64,000 bases of DNA from Trichomonas vaginalis G3 (Eukaryota; Parabasalia; Trichomonadida; Trichomonadidae), in contig NC_067208.1 in the NCBI RefSeq assembly GCF_026262505.1, positions 11,169,962-11,233,961 on the forward strand. The letters run 5' to 3'. The position numbers and the translations under genes are program-made. This document shows positions 37,318 through 47,293 of this stretch, piece after piece (the stretch's first letter is position 1; each line of letters begins with the position of its first letter). The notes beneath the pieces are model-generated. The model had not been told where the DNA came from, made no database searches, and was given only the letters and a program-made list of their open reading frames with translations.

Positions 37318-39543
37318 CGCGATTCTGATTTAATTGGGCTTATAAACTCAGTACAACTAACTCTCAAGGATGCAAAGTACAAAAGTGATCAAGTTCTCAC
37401 CGTTTTATGCATGTATGCTGAGGGAAAAATTGAGCGCCAACTCTGCGTTTATATTATTTTCTCTCTTTTGCGTACAACACCAGAATTACAGCAACAATTT
37501 GCCGAAATCGTTGAAGAACCACCGCCACCAGCAACAAACACAGGCGCTTTCATTCATGACATTTTCATCAACACAATTATCGAGTTTGAACTGTGGCCAG
37601 GAACGGTTGACCGTTTCTTGCACAGGATGCGTGACGTATTTGTCGGAAAAATATCACTTTTCGACACATTTATCGATCTAGAATACATCAAGCCAACATC
37701 AGGTCCATTTTGGCTTCTTTGGGACATTTTCGAACCAATTTCACAAACAAATCACTTCATACAACTGATTTACGATGGATGCGTTGATTCAACGCTTATT
37801 CCTTTGCATTTGAAATACGATATTAAGCCTTCAGAGTTTGATAACGATCCATCACTCGTTACACCAGATTCCATCATAGCATCTGATCTCGTGTGTACCT
37901 ACGAGAAAGATATCAAACCAGCGTATCGTCCAATTGGTCCAAGTCGCATAGGCAGTTATGGCTTGCTTGTACGCAGCCTTGTTAACTGCAAGTGCTCAGG
38001 ACGTCATGTCAAGGATTTTGAAGTCCTAAATGACAGATGGGCGACAGGAGCTGCTGGATTAGACGTCATTTTCTGTGCTGTCCGTAAAAATCAATACGAA
38101 GAGAGGTTGTTTATGAATGAAGATGAAAGAATCGAGCTTGACGTTCGAATTTCAAGGATGAGAAATACAATGCAGCATCTTTATACGCTTTACACAGCTC
38201 TTTCAGATCCAAACTCACAAGAAGCGAAAGATATTGTCATTGATGAGAAGACATTCCCCAAGTATAACCTTACAGAACTAGATATGTATACTATTTCCGA
38301 AATATTCGGTTACGACAGACTAGAAGAATTTTCAGACAGAATCAGACGCAAACCACTCGAAATTTTACCAATCATACGAACAGAAATCGAAGAAAAAATT
38401 ACATCTCTTACAGAATTCCGACGATCAAAGGAAGCGGAGTACTACGACCTTAACAAACGTAATAGTCGCCGCTCCCTCGACGTCAGACATGAACCACATG
38501 TTACTCCAAACGTTAACATTGAAGATCCAATGGCAAAATTACGGAATGGCCAAACAGCCAAGGAGTCATTCCGTCGCGAAATCATCGATACAGTTGGTGA
38601 GATCCTTATAAAGTCCGCCCAACAAACAGTTTCCAAACAACAATCAGATAATGTTGAATACATCGTTGGTTACGTCAAAATCGTACTCGGAGTTCTTCAA
38701 GCTCCAGAACTAACCCGCCAACTCGTCTTCCACGCGTATCCTGCTACAACGGAATCTGATAATTTCGACAAAAGACAGTTTTGCCTCACTCCCGACATGT
38801 ACAGGTTCATGAACCTCTACTACCTTATCTGCGATTGTGTCTACCACATCAACAGCCAAGCCGCGTCATCTCCTCTCAACGATGGCGCTTCAGTTCGTGG
38901 TTTACAAGTTGCTGTTAAACTTGGCCACATTTCTGCTTCGAATTTGGCACCAACACGAACTGAAATTCTCCAAGAATCAATTCCACAGTGTGTTGCCAGT
39001 GGAAAATCCACTCCAACGCTTGATTCTTTGTTCGATATGCCACAGCCATTTGTTTTGAACTCATTAGATTCACTTAGAAAGGCAATTCACATGTTTATAA
39101 AGATTGCCAATCAGTGCTGTTCTGATGAGCTTAGTTCAAAGATCGTTGAGGCCGTGAGAATACCAAAGAACACTGTCTACAACGCGTATTGCTGTGAGAA
39201 CTTGTCACAGAATTTGTATGTAAAATGCGATGTGACACAAAAAGACACAAAAATCAGTTTGATGTACAAAGCTGAAGTTCCAAGACTGTTCAAAGTAACA
39301 AGAGGAATGTCTATTAAATGTCTGAGAGGATTCGGACCTGTTGCTTTGCCTCATTCTTTGATTACTGAGATGCAAACTAATTTACTCGGAACAAGGAGAT
39401 GCAAAGGACAGATAAGAAAAAGTTTTGGTTCAAGACCTGCTGCAAACTCAATCATGTTCAGACTTGGCGTTGAAGGAGTTGAGATCTATGATAAGGGTTC
39501 GGATTTGATAAAACCAAGAGAGAATCCACAAATAGGTAATTAA
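37315..39543 (+). CDS. SIN3-like transcriptional corepressor, 742 aa
   Basis: The central region matches the SIN3 HDAC-interaction domain: a CTYEKDIKPAYRPIGPSRIG segment (about 194-212), FEVLNDRWATGAAG (about 235-248) and RKNQYEERLFMNEDERIELD (257-276), which aligns with the RKNQYEE.LF..ED.RFELD signature of SIN3 proteins. The N-terminus (1-65) can form a paired amphipathic helix-type bundle. The C-terminal half is helical as in SIN3. The family is a scaffold that joins histone deacetylases to repressors. It is shorter than animal or fungal SIN3, with fewer PAH modules. Confidence 0.75.
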   Translation: MRDSDLIGLINSVQLTLKDAKYKSDQVLTVLCMYAEGKIERQLCVYIIFSLLRTTPELQQQFAEIVEEPPPPATNTGAFIHDIFINTIIEFELWPGTVDRFLHRMRDVFVGKISLFDTFIDLEYIKPTSGPFWLLWDIFEPISQTNHFIQLIYDGCVDSTLIPLHLKYDIKPSEFDNDPSLVTPDSIIASDLVCTYEKDIKPAYRPIGPSRIGSYGLLVRSLVNCKCSGRHVKDFEVLNDRWATGAAGLDVIFCAVRKNQYEERLFMNEDERIELDVRISRMRNTMQHLYTLYTALSDPNSQEAKDIVIDEKTFPKYNLTELDMYTISEIFGYDRLEEFSDRIRRKPLEILPIIRTEIEEKITSLTEFRRSKEAEYYDLNKRNSRRSLDVRHEPHVTPNVNIEDPMAKLRNGQTAKESFRREIIDTVGEILIKSAQQTVSKQQSDNVEYIVGYVKIVLGVLQAPELTRQLVFHAYPATTESDNFDKRQFCLTPDMYRFMNLYYLICDCVYHINSQAASSPLNDGASVRGLQVAVKLGHISASNLAPTRTEILQESIPQCVASGKSTPTLDSLFDMPQPFVLNSLDSLRKAIHMFIKIANQCCSDELSSKIVEAVRIPKNTVYNAYCCENLSQNLYVKCDVTQKDTKISLMYKAEVPRLFKVTRGMSIKCLRGFGPVALPHSLITEMQTNLLGTRRCKGQIRKSFGSRPAANSIMFRLGVEGVEIYDKGSDLIKPRENPQIGN

Positions 39544-39683
39544 GTTTCTTTTAATAATTTTTTTGTTGCGCATTTTTTTGTAATTTTTTTTTGTATTTAT
39601 TTTTATATTGTATAAATAAATTTTTATCTTTTTTGAAACCATGCTTTTTGGATTATGTAAGCGTAAAATTATATTCTTCGCGT

Positions 39684-39735
39684 ATAAGGGCACCTTTACC
39701 ACTTTTTGAAACACTCTCAAATTTTCTGACAAAAG
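39684..39735. repeat. Fragment of the TTAA-MITE terminus
   Basis: TAAGGGCACCTTTACCACTT and then TTGAAACACTCTCAAATTTTC resemble the left end of the MITE at 21884 (AAGGGTGCACTTACTACTTT, GACATCCTCTCAATTTTTT). It lies just downstream of the SIN3-like gene. Confidence 0.5.
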
Positions 39736-39909
39736 AGGTTCAAATCGTTGTTATCATGAAGATCCGATATAATATTATGACTTATTATTGAATGTTCATA
39801 TAAAAAATAAATCTGAAAAGAAATGTTCCTCAAAATACAGAAAATTATGAGGAATGTTGATTATTATTAATTGAATACTTAAAGTATAATTAAAACGCAT
39901 ATAATTTAC

Positions 39910-41571
39910 TCAACAGTTAAATAATATGTTAATATTATATATGATTCTCATAAGTAAGCCACGCTTGTGTTTTTGGTAAATTATGTTTTGCAATGTTTTT
40001 GGTATGGCCGGTTTTATTGATATAAAATTAAGTACATCAATAGTTGTTTTATCTTTAATATTTATTATGCCTTCAGATTGAACATAAACAGATTTTTCTC
40101 CAAAAAATTGTTTACATGAATCTGATAAAAGTGTTCGGTTAGATATATAGAGATGACTTCTTTTAACAAACGCATTTTTGTATGTTGTTACAATAGTGAA
40201 GTTCCCAGTTATATAAATATCCATTTGTTTGGAAATTCTCAAAAACACATCCTTTCCAATTGTTATGGAATTGTTATTGTTTATAAAAGAAATACTTATT
40301 AGTTTATAACAGTTTTCAAAAGCATTATATCCGATATTTTTCACACATTCAGGTATTGTAATAGTTGTTAATGAATTGCAAGAATAAAAAGCATGCTCAC
40401 GAATATTAGTTACATATTTTGGTATTGTAAAATTAGTCAATGATCTGCAAGAAGAAAATACCCAATCATATAAAGTAGTAACTCCAATTGGAAAAATAAT
40501 GCTTGATAATAAATAACAAGAACTAAGCGCACAACTCGATATATATTTGACCCTTTCGGGAATAGTTATACTAACTAATGATTGGCATGAAGAAAAAGCA
40601 TACATTCCGATAGATGTTACATAATTTGGAATTGTAATATTCGTGAATGATTTGCAAGAAGCAAATACCCAATCAGATATAGTCCTTAAATCTTTTGGAA
40701 TTATAATGTTATTCAATTGATAGCATGACTGAAATGCATGAGTCCTTATTGATTTTATATTATCATGGAATACTATACTCGTAAAATTAGTATGATAAAA
40801 ACAGTAATCAAAAATTTGTGTAACAAATTTAGGAACTATAAATTCATTCAATGGATATTTTTGAAGAACTTTAAATAGTGTTGAGTTATCTTTTCCCGAA
40901 TATATTACATATAATGACTCACTTTTAAAATTTTGACTGTTTGGGTGAACTGTGATATTGTCAAAATTAACATATGAAAATGCATCAGGATGAACATCTT
41001 TGAGCAGTCTGGGAATAAAGAATGAAGTAAGTTCTGTTTGTGAGAAACAGTCATCATTGAGTTCTCTTAAATTTGAGTTCAAAGAAATATATATTTTTTC
41101 TAAACCACTATTGTAAAATGCCAAATAGTCTATTGTTTCTACTGAGTCTGGCAAATTAAATGATGTCATGTTTTTATTAAGACTAAAACACCATGGTCCT
41201 ATGATTAAAATAGTTGGAGGAAGTGAAATGGATCTCAAGAATGGACATCCCTGAAAAGTTGATTCGTTAAGAAATGTAAGTCTATTGCATTCACTTAGAT
41301 CGGCAATTTGAATTGATGTTTGATAAAAACTAAATGGACCAATTTTAGATAAATGGCTATTTGCTTGAAATACAAGTGATGTAATTGAGCTTTTACAATG
41401 CTTAAACGCATAATCATTCACATCTATACTATATATTTCTACAACATTTTCTGGTATAACTACATCACCGCTAAAATCTGTAGTGCAGCTGACAAGGACT
41501 TGATTATTATCACGATATTCAATATAGCCTGTGCTCTGGCACTGAAAAAGAAGAAAATAAAAGAAATACAA
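39910..41571 (-). CDS. BspA-like leucine-rich repeat (LRR_5) protein
   Basis: The open frame carries about a dozen LRR_5 repeats of 23 residues of the type SIGMYAFSSCQSLVSITIPE, a large surface-protein family in trichomonads first known from BspA of Bacteroidetes/Treponema. The C-terminal 80 residues lack repeats. The frame has no ATG at its beginning; the 5' end starts with a hydrophobic stretch (YFFYFLLFQ). An ATG at 41602, in another frame, codes a signal-peptide-like MIHKIKLLRKFVFLLF that would fit a secreted protein, so the gene may be frameshifted near 41550 or have a missed short intron. No C-terminal membrane segment is obvious. Confidence 0.72.
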   Translation of the reverse strand: MYFFYFLLFQCQSTGYIEYRDNNQVLVSCTTDFSGDVVIPENVVEIYSIDVNDYAFKHCKSSITSLVFQANSHLSKIGPFSFYQTSIQIADLSECNRLTFLNESTFQGCPFLRSISLPPTILIIGPWCFSLNKNMTSFNLPDSVETIDYLAFYNSGLEKIYISLNSNLRELNDDCFSQTELTSFFIPRLLKDVHPDAFSYVNFDNITVHPNSQNFKSESLYVIYSGKDNSTLFKVLQKYPLNEFIVPKFVTQIFDYCFYHTNFTSIVFHDNIKSIRTHAFQSCYQLNNIIIPKDLRTISDWVFASCKSFTNITIPNYVTSIGMYAFSSCQSLVSITIPERVKYISSCALSSCYLLSSIIFPIGVTTLYDWVFSSCRSLTNFTIPKYVTNIREHAFYSCNSLTTITIPECVKNIGYNAFENCYKLISISFINNNNSITIGKDVFLRISKQMDIYITGNFTIVTTYKNAFVKRSHLYISNRTLLSDSCKQFFGEKSVYVQSEGIINIKDKTTIDVLNFISIKPAIPKTLQNIIYQKHKRGLLMRIIYNINILFNC

Positions 41572-41602
41572 ATTTCCTTAAAAGTTTAATTTTATGAATC
41601 AT

Positions 41603-42173
41603 GATTTATGTAGGTAGAATTAACGTTTTGACACATTTGATTTATTGTTAATACATTTTTAGATCCATTACCCGTGAAATAAATGATATTGTTATTTTAA
41701 ATTACCCTAATTATATTATTCGACTTTTAATGATAATACGCATTTTTAATGGATTTGATTAATCATTAGAATAATACAATGAGAAATGCTCTTAGATTAC
41801 CAGTAATAAGTATGTTATAGGCCAATAATCATTATCTGTATGAAATCCTAGGATCAGAATTCTGAATCAGACTATAATAACCATAAGGCTGTGAAAAAGT
41901 GTCAATTTATATGTCAGAAAGAACTCAAATTCTCATTCAGCTCACGAATTTAAATAAATACCGGAAAGAGATTATTGAAGTAATGTGAAGTTAAACACAT
42001 TAACTGGTCATTTGGGAAATAATATATTCTCTTTCATTAATACCCTTCATTTCTAGAAAAATAAAAGTGACGATACCTGGAAATGAATGGAATAGCCTGT
42101 AAATTTATCTTTAATAATATTTTTGTTGATCAAATCAAAAAAAAAATTGACTTCTCAATAAAAAAAAATAAGG
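41603..42173. other. Intergenic between divergent genes
   Basis: No gene is seen. AAAAGTGACGATACC (42063-42077) lies about 100 bases upstream of ATG 42174 and has the same motif as other starts, but it is more distant than usual. Confidence 0.45.
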
Positions 42174-42791
42174 ATGAATCATAGCAGCAATCCAAATGAT
42201 ACTGCTGATGGTAGTAATGGTGCAAACTCCACGAATATATCCACGTCAACAGGCAAGGATTTTTTATTTCGATCAAATAAAAAGTTATCAGATATAATTC
42301 AAACTCTTCCAAAGGATTCTTATGAAATACATGGTGAAGATACGGTTTTAATTAAGAATCAATCAAACGAAATTAACAAATTCTTCATTGTTGATAAACT
42401 TAATCAAGATTTAATTGTTGAATGTCCTTATTCATTTGAAAATATATACAAAGAAGCAGATATAAGTTTGTTACCATTTCTACAAGATTCATACTGCATT
42501 AGTTCTGAAGGAATAACGTATCTTATCTTCAAAAACTCTGACAGCATGAAAGAGTTTTGTATGAACTTCAACACTCAAAAATTCGTCAAAGAAAGTATTT
42601 CTCAAAGCGAAAATGAAACGATCAGATTAGCAGATTTCCTTTCACTTAAAGAACTCGACGATTACATATTATTAGACAGTTACAAAGAATATTTTGTTTG
42701 CATCCCATTTGCTCAAAACGAAGATGATGCTCATCACCCATATCCTTGCTATATTCGTCTGCTATTGAAGTTAAGTATTCATTTGGTGTAG
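42174..42791 (+). CDS. Hypothetical protein, probably 3'-truncated, 205 aa
   Basis: The frame opens MNHSSNPNDTADGSNGANST, a Ser/Asn-rich N-terminus, followed by an ordinary alpha/beta region (LSDIIQTLPKDSYEIHGEDT, then ADFLSLKELDDYILLDSYKE). Its last 30 residues overlap, antisense, with the 3' end of the gene at 42646, and they lose the earlier character. I infer that a rearrangement point lies near 42730 and that this gene has lost its natural end. Family not recognised. Confidence 0.5.
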   Translation: MNHSSNPNDTADGSNGANSTNISTSTGKDFLFRSNKKLSDIIQTLPKDSYEIHGEDTVLIKNQSNEINKFFIVDKLNQDLIVECPYSFENIYKEADISLLPFLQDSYCISSEGITYLIFKNSDSMKEFCMNFNTQKFVKESISQSENETIRLADFLSLKELDDYILLDSYKEYFVCIPFAQNEDDAHHPYPCYIRLLLKLSIHLV

Positions 42792-43056
42792 GGTAAAATT
42801 CTAAATTGTCCAGTATTTCATTGACCGCCGGTGCGAAATTTAAGTTATGTATTACAAAAAGGGTAATGTAGTTATAAGCATCACATGTACGAATGCGCTT
42901 ACATTCAGCCTGAATATCATTAAATTCTGGATCTTCTAAATCGAGGTCTATATTATTCTGAACGAGATATTTTGAATAATTTATTATCTTAAGAATAGTA
43001 CTATTGATTTTATTTAGATCAATAATAAATCCATAATCAAAAGGAGCCATGGCCAT
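42646..43056 (-). CDS. Hypothetical protein, probably 3'-truncated, 136 aa
   Basis: The frame is open to 43071, but ATG occurs at 43056 (MAMAPFDYGFIIDLNKINST) and six bases later. The first 110 residues are coherent and helical (TILKIINYSKYLVQNN, NEYLTSIADEYSKDMG). The tail overlaps the gene at 42174 tail-to-tail by about 146 bases, and its Cys-rich end (CKQNILCNCLIICNRR) is probably out-of-context. No family is recognised. Confidence 0.45.
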   Translation of the reverse strand: MAMAPFDYGFIIDLNKINSTILKIINYSKYLVQNNIDLDLEDPEFNDIQAECKRIRTCDAYNYITLFVIHNLNFAPAVNEILDNLEFYPTPNEYLTSIADEYSKDMGDEHHLRFEQMGCKQNILCNCLIICNRRVL

Positions 43057-43215
43057 GAAACGGAATGTCAATTTTAAAAGTAAACGAATTTTAGGATTAA
43101 ACTAAGAAGAAATTTAAAATTTAAGTAAGGGAAATAATTTTTATAAAATAAATTTAATAATGAAAACAAAAAACAGAAAAATATTTAAAATTAGAAATAG
43201 ATTAAGATAATGTAA

Positions 43216-45640
43216 TAGTGTCCGAGAGATAAAACAGTGTCTGACAGATGCAACAGTGTCTGACAGATGCAACAGTGTCTATGAGATGCAACAGTGTCTG
43301 ACAGATGTAATAGTGTCTATGATATGCAACAGTGTCTGACAGATGCAACAGTGTCTATGAGATGCAACAGTGTCTATGAGATGCAACAGTGTCTATGAGA
43401 TGCAACAGTGTCTATGAGATGCAACAGTGTCTGAAAGATGTAATAGTGTCTATGAAATTTAACAGTGTCTATGAGATTCAACAGTGTCTGACAGATGCAA
43501 CAGTGTCTATGAGATGCAACAGTGTCTATGAGATGCAACAGTGTCTGACAGATGCAACAGTGTCTGACAGATGTAATAGTGTCTATGAGATGCAACAGTG
43601 TCTATGAGATGCAACAGTGTCTATGAGATGCAACAGTGTCTATGAGATGCAACAGTGTCTATGAGATGCAACAGTGTCTATGAGATGCAACAGTGTCTGA
43701 CAGATGCAACAGTGTCTATGAAATTTAACAGTGTCTATGAGATGCAACAGTGTCTATGAGATGCAACAGTGTCTGACAGATGCAACAGTGTCTATGATAT
43801 GCAACAGTGTCTGAAAGATGCAACAGTGTCTATGAGTTGCAACAGTGTCTGACAGATGCAACAGTGTCTATGAGATGCAACAGTGTCTGACATATGCAAC
43901 AGTGTCTATGAGATGCAACAGTGTCTGACAGATGCAACAGTGTCTATGAGATGCAACAGTGTCTATGAAATTTAACAGTGTCTATGAGATGCAACAGTGT
44001 CTGACAGATGCAACAGTGTCTATGAGATGCAATAGTGTCTATGAGATGCAACAGTGCCTATGAGATTCAACAGTGTCTGACAAATGCAACAGTGTCTATG
44101 AGATGCAACAGTGTCTGACAGATGTAATAGTGTCTATGATATGCAACAGTGTCTGACAGATGCAACAGTGTCTATGAGATGCAACAGTGTCTATGAGATG
44201 CAACAGTGTCTATGATATGCAACAGTGTCTGAAAGATGCAACAGTGTCTATGAGTTGCAACAGTGTCTATGAGATGCAACAGTGTCTATGAGATGCAACA
44301 GTGTCTATGAAATTTAACAGTGTCTGACAAATGCAACAGTGCCTATGAGATTCAACAGTGTCTATGAGATTCAACAATGTCTATGAGATGCAACAGTGTC
44401 TATGAAATTTAACAGTGTCTGACAGATGCAACAGTGTCTATGAGATGCAACAGTGTCTGACAGATGCAACAGTGTCTATGAGTTGCAACAGTGTCTATGA
44501 GATTCAACAGTGTCTGACAGATGCAACAGTGTCTATGAGATGCAACAGTGTCTATGAAATTTAACAGTGTCTGACAGATGCAACAGTGTCTATGAGTTGC
44601 AACAGTGTCTGACAGATGCAACAGTGTCTATGAGATGCAACAGTGTCTGACATATGCAACAGTGTCTATGAGATGCAACAGTGTCTATGAGATGCAACAG
44701 TGTCTGACAGATGCAACAGTGTCTATGAGATGCAACAGTGTCTATGAGATGCAACAGTGTCTGACAGATGCAACAGTGTCTATGAGATGCAACGGTGTCT
44801 ATGAGATGCAACAGTGTCTATGAGATGCAACAGTGTCTATGAGATGCAACAGTGTCTATGAGATGCAACAGTGTCTGAAAGATGCAACAGTGTTTATGAG
44901 ATGCAACAGTGTCTATGAGATGCAACAGTGTCTGAAAGATGCAACAGTGTCTATGAGTTGCAACAGTGTCTATGAGATTCAACAGTGTCTATGAGATTCA
45001 ACAGTGTCTGACAGATGCAACAGTGTCTATGAGATGCAACAGTGTCTATGATATGCAACAGTGTCTGAAGATGCAACAGTGTCTATGAGATGCAACAGTG
45101 TCTGACAGATGCAACAGTGTCTATGAGATGCAACAGTGTCTATGAGATGCAACAGTGTCTATGAGATGCAACAGTGTCTGAAAGATGCAACAGTGTCTAT
45201 GAAATTTAACAGTGTCTGACAGATGCAACAGTGTCTATGAAATTTAACAGTGTCTATGAGATTCAACAGTGTCTGACAGATGCAACAGTGTCTATGAAAT
45301 TTAACAGTGTCTGACAGATGCAACAGTGTCTATGAGATGCAACAGTGTCTATGAGATGCAACAGTGTCTATGAGATGCAACAGTGTCTGAAAGATGCAAC
45401 AGTGTCTATGAGTTGCAACAGTGTCTATGAGATTCAACAGTGTCTATGAGATGCAACAGTGTGTATGAGATGCAACAGTGTCTATGAAATATAATAGTGT
45501 CTGAAAGATGCAACAGTGTCTGACAGATGCAACAGTGTCTGACAGATGCAACAGTGTCTGACAGATGCAACAGTGTCTGACAGATGCAACAGTGTCTATG
45601 AGATGCAATATTATCTGTCACACATAACAATGTCTGACAG
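43216..45640. repeat. 19-base satellite, about 127 units, mixed unit types
   Basis: A continuous tandem array of GTGTCTATGAGATGCAACA (type A) and GTGTCTGACAGATGCAACA (type B), with rarer variants such as GTCTATGAAATTTAACA, GTCTGAAAGATGCAACA and GTCTATGAGTTGCAACA. The constant part is GATGCAACAGTGTCT. Blocks of unit types recur (for example the order TATGATATG, TGAAAGATG, TATGAGTTG at about 43793 and again at about 44210), so it has grown by higher-order duplication. Because 19 is not a multiple of 3, all frames are open on both strands, but that is a repeat effect and not evidence for a gene. Confidence 0.95.
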
Positions 45641-45924
45641 ATATATCTTTCTATGATTCTAACCCTAATTACATTTTTCGTAAAAACCTATATTTAAGAT
45701 TTGCAATTAACACACTTTTTTCTCTTCCAATAATGCACAAAACCAAGATTTGACATCAGATTTAAAATCTCCATCAAGTCTGCTTTCCAAATCCGCTGTC
45801 AAAACTTGAATATCTCAATTAATTAATGATATTCAGATATTGCGAATAATCTTTAGGTAAAGACGAAAATTTAGGTTGTAAAATCATATAAAAATGTAGT
45901 TAGAGAGCAAAAATTATGTTTGAG
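45641..45924. other. Unique A+T-rich spacer between two satellites
   Basis: No gene or repeat is recognised in this 280-base stretch. Confidence 0.5.
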
Positions 45925-46510
45925 TGGATCTCCATGTCGTAGTGGATCTAGATGTTTGAGTGGCTTTAGATGTATGAGTGGTTTTCAATGTCAGTGTGGA
46001 TCAAGATGTCTGGGAATAAAAGTAAGTCGTAGGTTAATATAAGTTTGATATTAATGTAAGTATGACTTAAAATGTAAGTCTCGGACGAAAGTAAGTCTGA
46101 CTTGAAATGTAAGTCTCGGACGAAAGTAAGTTTGACTTGAAATGTAAGTCTCGGACGAAAGTAAGTCTGACTTGAAATGTAAGTCTCAGACGAAAGTAAG
46201 TCTGACTTGCGATGTAAGTCTGACTTGAAATGTAAGTCTCGGACGAAAGTAAGTCTGACTTGAAATGTAAGTTTCGGACGAAAGTAAGTCTGACTTGAAA
46301 TGGAAGTCTGATTCTAAATGTAAGTTCTAGACTAAAGTAAGTCTGATTCTAAATATAAGTCTGATATTAAGATAAGTTTGTAACTAAAATTAAGTCTTAT
46401 TCCAAAAGCAAATTTAATTGTATAATAAGTCTGGATCTAGAGTAAGCCTTAGTCTACAGCTATTCTGTGTCAAAAATAAGTCACGAACCATAGTAAGTTT
46501 CGGACTAGAG
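45925..46510. repeat. Second satellite: GAGTGG and TAAGTCTGACTTGAAATG arrays
   Basis: From 45925 to 46010 short GTGGATCTAGATGTTTGA-type units (about 20 bases) recur. From about 46070 to 46300 a 35-base unit (GTAAGTCTGACTTGAAAT plus GTAAGTCTCGGACGAAA) is repeated about six times. It then decays into degenerate TAAGTCTG/TAAGTTT units to about 46510. It follows the 19-base satellite closely, as part of one compound satellite domain. Confidence 0.85.
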
Positions 46511-46649
46511 TATGTCTGTAATTCGAATCATTCATATTCTTCAATTATCCCGCCAAAAAAATTATCGTCTTTTTATCATACCATAGTTTTTATCAATCTC
46601 GTTCTACTAAAAAACCTTTATATTGGTGATTTCTTTGTTAAACTGTAAT

Positions 46650-47293
46650 AAACAGAAATTCATCAAAAGTGACAGCTCTCAATTTTTTGACATTTGTAAA
46701 TTCTAAATTGAATGAGAAAAATGAAATAATACTAAGCATAATACAATATTCTAGATTTAATTATAATTAGGAAAAGTTAGTTTTGAGAGTACTTTTCATA
46801 GGCATATAGAATGAAATCTTCTGAAAAATAATATCACATAAACTCATATTATTTTCTAATATATAACTATTTTATATAAAAATCAAATTCAATGATCTTA
46901 AAAGCGAATGATAAACCTCAAAATTTACGAATATAATGAGTGGGAATAGGCGTAAAGCAAAAATTGATATTTCATATGGTTTTATGATAGATAAGCATTA
47001 TATTCCCACTCATTATATTCGTAAATTTTGAGGTTTATCCTTCGCTTTTAAGATCATTGAATTTGATTTTTATATAAAATAGTTATATATTAGAAAATAA
47101 TATGAGTTTATGTGATATTATTTTTCAGAAGATTTTGTGTTCTTCTTCAAAATTTTATTTTTTTATTAAAAAGAATCTTTACAAAATATACATTTACTTT
47201 AATTAATATTTAAAAACGTGCTCTATCAAAAGTTCCAAAAATTCAATATTTTAGCTTTTCTGAGGTGTCACTTTTGATGAATTTCTGTTTACA
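46650..47293. mobile_element. Fold-back element with 135-base inverted arms
   Basis: The outer ends TAAACAGAAATTCATCAAAA (46650) and the inverse TTTTGATGAATTTCTGTTTA (ending 47293) form a terminal inverted repeat that contains AAAAGTGACA. Inside, 46814-46948 and 47001-47135 are inverted copies of each other, 135 bases each and nearly identical, around a 52-base loop; arm landmarks are AAATCTTCTGAAAAATAATA and GAGTGGGAATA. The left flank carries CTCTCAATTTTTTGACA, also in the small TTAA MITEs. It is non-coding and probably a MITE-like mobile element. Confidence 0.8.

Noticed and set aside
43216-45640. Many open frames and a repeat array that might be taken for a repetitive protein gene or a CRISPR array
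   Set aside because: Repeat length is 19 bases with no unique spacers, all frames on both strands are open because the unit lacks stops, and no start or promoter fits. It is a satellite.
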